A DNA stretch of 16,516 bases from Berkiella_A sp964633725 (GTDB lineage: Bacteria > Pseudomonadota > Gammaproteobacteria > Berkiellales > Berkiellaceae): positions 1 to 16,516 of the forward strand of contig CAZWHY010000057.1 of NCBI GenBank assembly GCA_964633725.1, in the 5' to 3' direction. This document shows positions 14,519 to 16,516 of this stretch, piece after piece (within the stretch, counting starts at the first letter, position 1; every line of letters starts with the position of its first letter). The translations under genes and the position numbers were made by a program. The notes beneath the pieces were generated by a model. The model was not told the DNA's origin. It made no database searches and worked only from the letters and a program-made list of their open reading frames with translations.

Positions 14519-14556
14519 TATAAGTGAAATATAAGTAATATATTATGCTAAATACC

Positions 14557-14584
14557 TTGCTCTTTCTGCTTGAGTCTATATAAT
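14557..14584 (+). promoter_or_regulatory. Sigma70-like promoter of the CaaX-protein gene
   Basis: A perfect TATAAT (14579-14584) has a weak TTGCTC 16 bp upstream (14557-14562). The expected start is near 14591, giving a leader of about 30 bases with GGAG seven bases before the ATG. Confidence 0.5.
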
Positions 14585-14621
14585 TCTCGGTTCCAACTAT
14601 TAGTTATTTCGGAGACTAAAC

Positions 14622-15038
14622 ATGGCCCTATCAGGACCTGAGCAAATCAAAGCTATAGCAGCAAAATTCCCCAAAGAGCAACGTGACGCATATGCACCAA
14701 TGGCTTTATTATTTTTTAAAGGGAAACGTGGTGATACCAATGCACAAAGAGAATTTACCGAGTTTAAGCAGGAGTTAATAGAGCAAGGAAAATTTCCTGA
14801 ATTCCAAAACTACGTTAAAAATTGTTATATGCCTATTCAAAGAATCACGGCTGATCATGAGAGTAAAATTCAACAGGTTGATGAAGATATCGCGACCTTA
14901 AACAAAAGGGTTGGTACAATAAGCTATCAAAGCGATCTAGAGAAACAGCGCGCTCTTAAAGGGTACCAAAAAGGAATGAGCGATCCTGTCATTCCCAATT
15001 CTATATCTAGTGATAAGAAAAATTGTCTTGTTATGTAG
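14622..15038 (+). CDS. Small protein ending in a CaaX prenylation box, putative secreted effector
   Basis: This 138-residue soluble protein has no signal peptide or membrane segment. It is helical and charged, with a likely coiled coil around 75-110. It ends SSDKKNCLVM: Cys135 followed by two aliphatic residues and Met is a canonical CaaX box, and X = Met favours farnesylation; the lysines just before it fit a polybasic membrane-targeting tail. Bacteria do not prenylate proteins at CaaX. Some effectors of intracellular bacteria (for example Legionella AnkB) carry such boxes and are lipidated by the host, which anchors them to host membranes. GGAG sits seven bases before the ATG and a TATAAT promoter precedes it. 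It is divergent from the giant gene and convergent with the 402-residue gene. No other domain is recognised. Confidence 0.85.
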   Translation: MALSGPEQIKAIAAKFPKEQRDAYAPMALLFFKGKRGDTNAQREFTEFKQELIEQGKFPEFQNYVKNCYMPIQRITADHESKIQQVDEDIATLNKRVGTISYQSDLEKQRALKGYQKGMSDPVIPNSISSDKKNCLVM

Positions 15039-15048
15039 TATTGCGTTG

Positions 15049-15109
15049 ACTCAAGCCTAACTTGATAACTTCTATTTTGGTAGTCCATTGGGTTGGGTTG
15101 AGTTTTTTT
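15049..15109 (+). terminator. Possible terminator after the CaaX gene
   Basis: ACTCAA-g-CC pairs with GG-g-TTGAGT directly before a run of seven T (15103-15109), but the intervening loop is about 40 bases, so the stem is weak on paper. Its position just after the stop and before a convergent gene supports it. Confidence 0.3.
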
Positions 15110-15164
15110 GTGTTTATAAGATTGGAATTTTTGCGATTTAAACTTAATTGTGGTTGAGACTGCG

Positions 15165-16373
15165 TCATTTTGGTTTGATTGGCGAAGGGGGGGCAAAATC
15201 AAAGTTAAGGTCATCATCTTCTAATCCAAAGATAAGCTCTTCTTGGTTGAGTTTATTTTTATCATCTAAGCCAGATTCTTTCCGAGCTTCCTTCACCTGA
15301 ACATGAACCCCAACAAGCTCTTTTTTATCTTCAATCTTAGACTTAACCTCTTCCTTTATTGCTTGTTTATTGTGTTTCTGTTTAGCAACTTTCTTTGCTG
15401 CCTTGGCTGTCTGATCATTATTTGTAATCAATGCTGCAACATCTCTACTTTCTCTGGGGATGGTAATATCATTGCTTTCTAGAACCCTATTAACTTTTTG
15501 TACCCTGTTTCTTTGTAGTTCTGTTATTTCTCTATCTAATGCTTTACATTGCGCAAACTCAGGGCTGGATTTCCAGGCATGGTGTTCTAGGGTACTAGCC
15601 CCCTCTCGTCTATTATCCGTATATTGACTTTTTAATTCCGCCTTTCTTATTTCTCGAATTTCAATTTGTGTATCTGTGTCAAAATGAACGTCAAATAACT
15701 CCTTTGTGATCTTGTTAACTTCATTTTTATTTTTACCTTCAAACAATCTGTGTCCATTGACTTCGATATCTTTCATGTTTTCTTGATAGGAATGAAGAGC
15801 ATCTTGTGTAATATGTGCTATATTTTGATCGATGTTCTTTATTCTTTTGTTGAGTTCTTCAATCTCCTTGTTAATTTTCCTTATATTTTCTATATTATCA
15901 AGATAGAGCGACTTTAATATAGCCTCGCGTAATTCTTTGGCTTTATTTAGCATGTTAATAGTTTCTTGATTGAAAGCTCTAACTTGTGCTTCCTTTTCTT
16001 TATCTGTTTTTATTTCATCATTAACATCTTGAATATTTTTTTCTTGGTTTTGATTAATGCAAAATGTTATCATCCTGTCAAGCAGATCAATAAACAAATC
16101 AATTTGACTGTTTAATTCATTAAATGCAGAAAGTTCAATTTGTTTGTTTGTATTTATTTCATTTATTTCAGATTTTTCTCTTGTTGCTTCTTCCGGGTTA
16201 TAAAGATCTATAGTTTGAATTAGTGATAATTGAATTGTGGCTATATTCAACAAAGGTCCATGTTTTTGAACTGACTCATCAATTTTTGGTATTCTGCTTC
16301 CAATGAGTTCTTTATTGCGCTCAAAGCTAGTGTTTCCTTGACGACGGTCTTGAATATTAAACTTTGTGCTCAT
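15165..16373 (-). CDS. Charged coiled-coil protein with acidic C-terminus, possible effector
   Basis: This 402-residue soluble protein is very rich in Lys, Glu, Asn and Gln, with no signal peptide and no membrane segment. Long heptad-like stretches (about 60-200, including IRKINKEIEELNKRIKNID) predict coiled coils. A basic patch follows (about 325-355, KAAKKVAKQKHNKQ). The tail turns acidic (EELIFGLEDDDLNFDFAP) and ends in PSPIKPK. An acidic, Glu-rich C-terminus is a feature of many Dot/Icm (type IVB) substrates, which is suggestive but not specific. The ATG at 16371-16373 has only a close, weak AGG upstream. It is convergent with the CaaX gene, with 126 bp between. I do not recognise the family; a structural or cell-division-like coiled-coil protein is also possible. 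Confidence 0.72.
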   Translation of the reverse strand: MSTKFNIQDRRQGNTSFERNKELIGSRIPKIDESVQKHGPLLNIATIQLSLIQTIDLYNPEEATREKSEINEINTNKQIELSAFNELNSQIDLFIDLLDRMITFCINQNQEKNIQDVNDEIKTDKEKEAQVRAFNQETINMLNKAKELREAILKSLYLDNIENIRKINKEIEELNKRIKNIDQNIAHITQDALHSYQENMKDIEVNGHRLFEGKNKNEVNKITKELFDVHFDTDTQIEIREIRKAELKSQYTDNRREGASTLEHHAWKSSPEFAQCKALDREITELQRNRVQKVNRVLESNDITIPRESRDVAALITNNDQTAKAAKKVAKQKHNKQAIKEEVKSKIEDKKELVGVHVQVKEARKESGLDDKNKLNQEELIFGLEDDDLNFDFAPPSPIKPK

Positions 16374-16516
16374 AGCCTACTCATTTGTCTGTATATATTA
16401 AGTTATATAGACCAATCTGCTTAAAATAGGTTCAACTTTATCGCGTGCATGTAGTAGCAATTTAGAAATGTCCTGCAAAAACAGTCAGTTAGTTTTTTCA
16501 TATACTAGTAGAGAAA

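Noticed and set aside
14927..15217. 96-codon minus-strand frame across the convergent junction
   Set aside because: It overlaps the ends of both well-supported convergent genes in other frames and has no domain or clear start signal.
16374..16516. Promoter for the coiled-coil gene at the right edge
   Set aside because: A TTGAAC and a TATATA are present on the minus strand but the spacing is about 20 bp, so no promoter was called; nothing else is visible in this edge segment.

Overview
The window is AT-rich and reads like an accessory region of a host-associated, probably intracellular gammaproteobacterium (Legionella/Coxiella/Berkiella-like). That placement is inference. It rests on two ankyrin proteins, a C-terminal CaaX prenylation motif, a J-like membrane protein, charged coiled-coil proteins, a RAYT transposase of a kind I know from gammaproteobacteria, and low GC. 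There is no rRNA, tRNA or core metabolic gene to confirm it.

Layout, left to right. (1) 1-583, minus strand: the N-terminal part of an ankyrin-type protein with unusually long 47-residue repeats that runs off the window edge. It is preceded by a 48-codon ORF with a good ribosome binding site and a candidate promoter/palindrome. (2) About 584-2000: a mobile-element zone. A REP-associated tyrosine transposase (RAYT) with a strong promoter is bracketed by a 10-bp inverted repeat and palindromic elements. It lies next to what looks like a decayed copy of the ankyrin gene's 5' end. (3) 2038-4100, minus strand: two small proteins with double-glycine (bacteriocin/microcin-type) leaders flank a membrane protein with a degenerate J domain. 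(4) 4230-14364, minus strand: a 9.75-kb gene for a 3250-residue multi-domain protein, overlapped at its 3' end by a 133-residue gene that looks like its immunity protein. (5) 14365-14621: a divergent control region holding a 15-bp tandem direct repeat, a stable hairpin that shares sequence with the element near the RAYT, and a sigma70-like promoter reading right. (6) 14622-15038, plus strand: a 138-residue protein ending in a CaaX box. (7) 15165-16373, minus strand, convergent: a 402-residue coiled-coil protein with an acidic tail.

How the genes may work together: the centre looks like a conflict or virulence island. The giant protein combines a duplicated N-terminal module, about ten ankyrin repeats, a Lys/Thr/Ala low-complexity linker, four tandem ~145-residue repeats and a hydrophobic pre-toxin-like segment with a short variable-looking tail. 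This is a polymorphic-toxin layout, and the overlapping small acidic gene fits the immunity slot. The two double-glycine peptides add a second, independent antibacterial candidate. No peptidase-containing ABC exporter, secretion apparatus or regulator is visible here, so export must be encoded elsewhere. The CaaX protein and the coiled-coil protein look instead like eukaryote-directed effectors. All functional statements rest on reading motifs by eye; no database search was possible.
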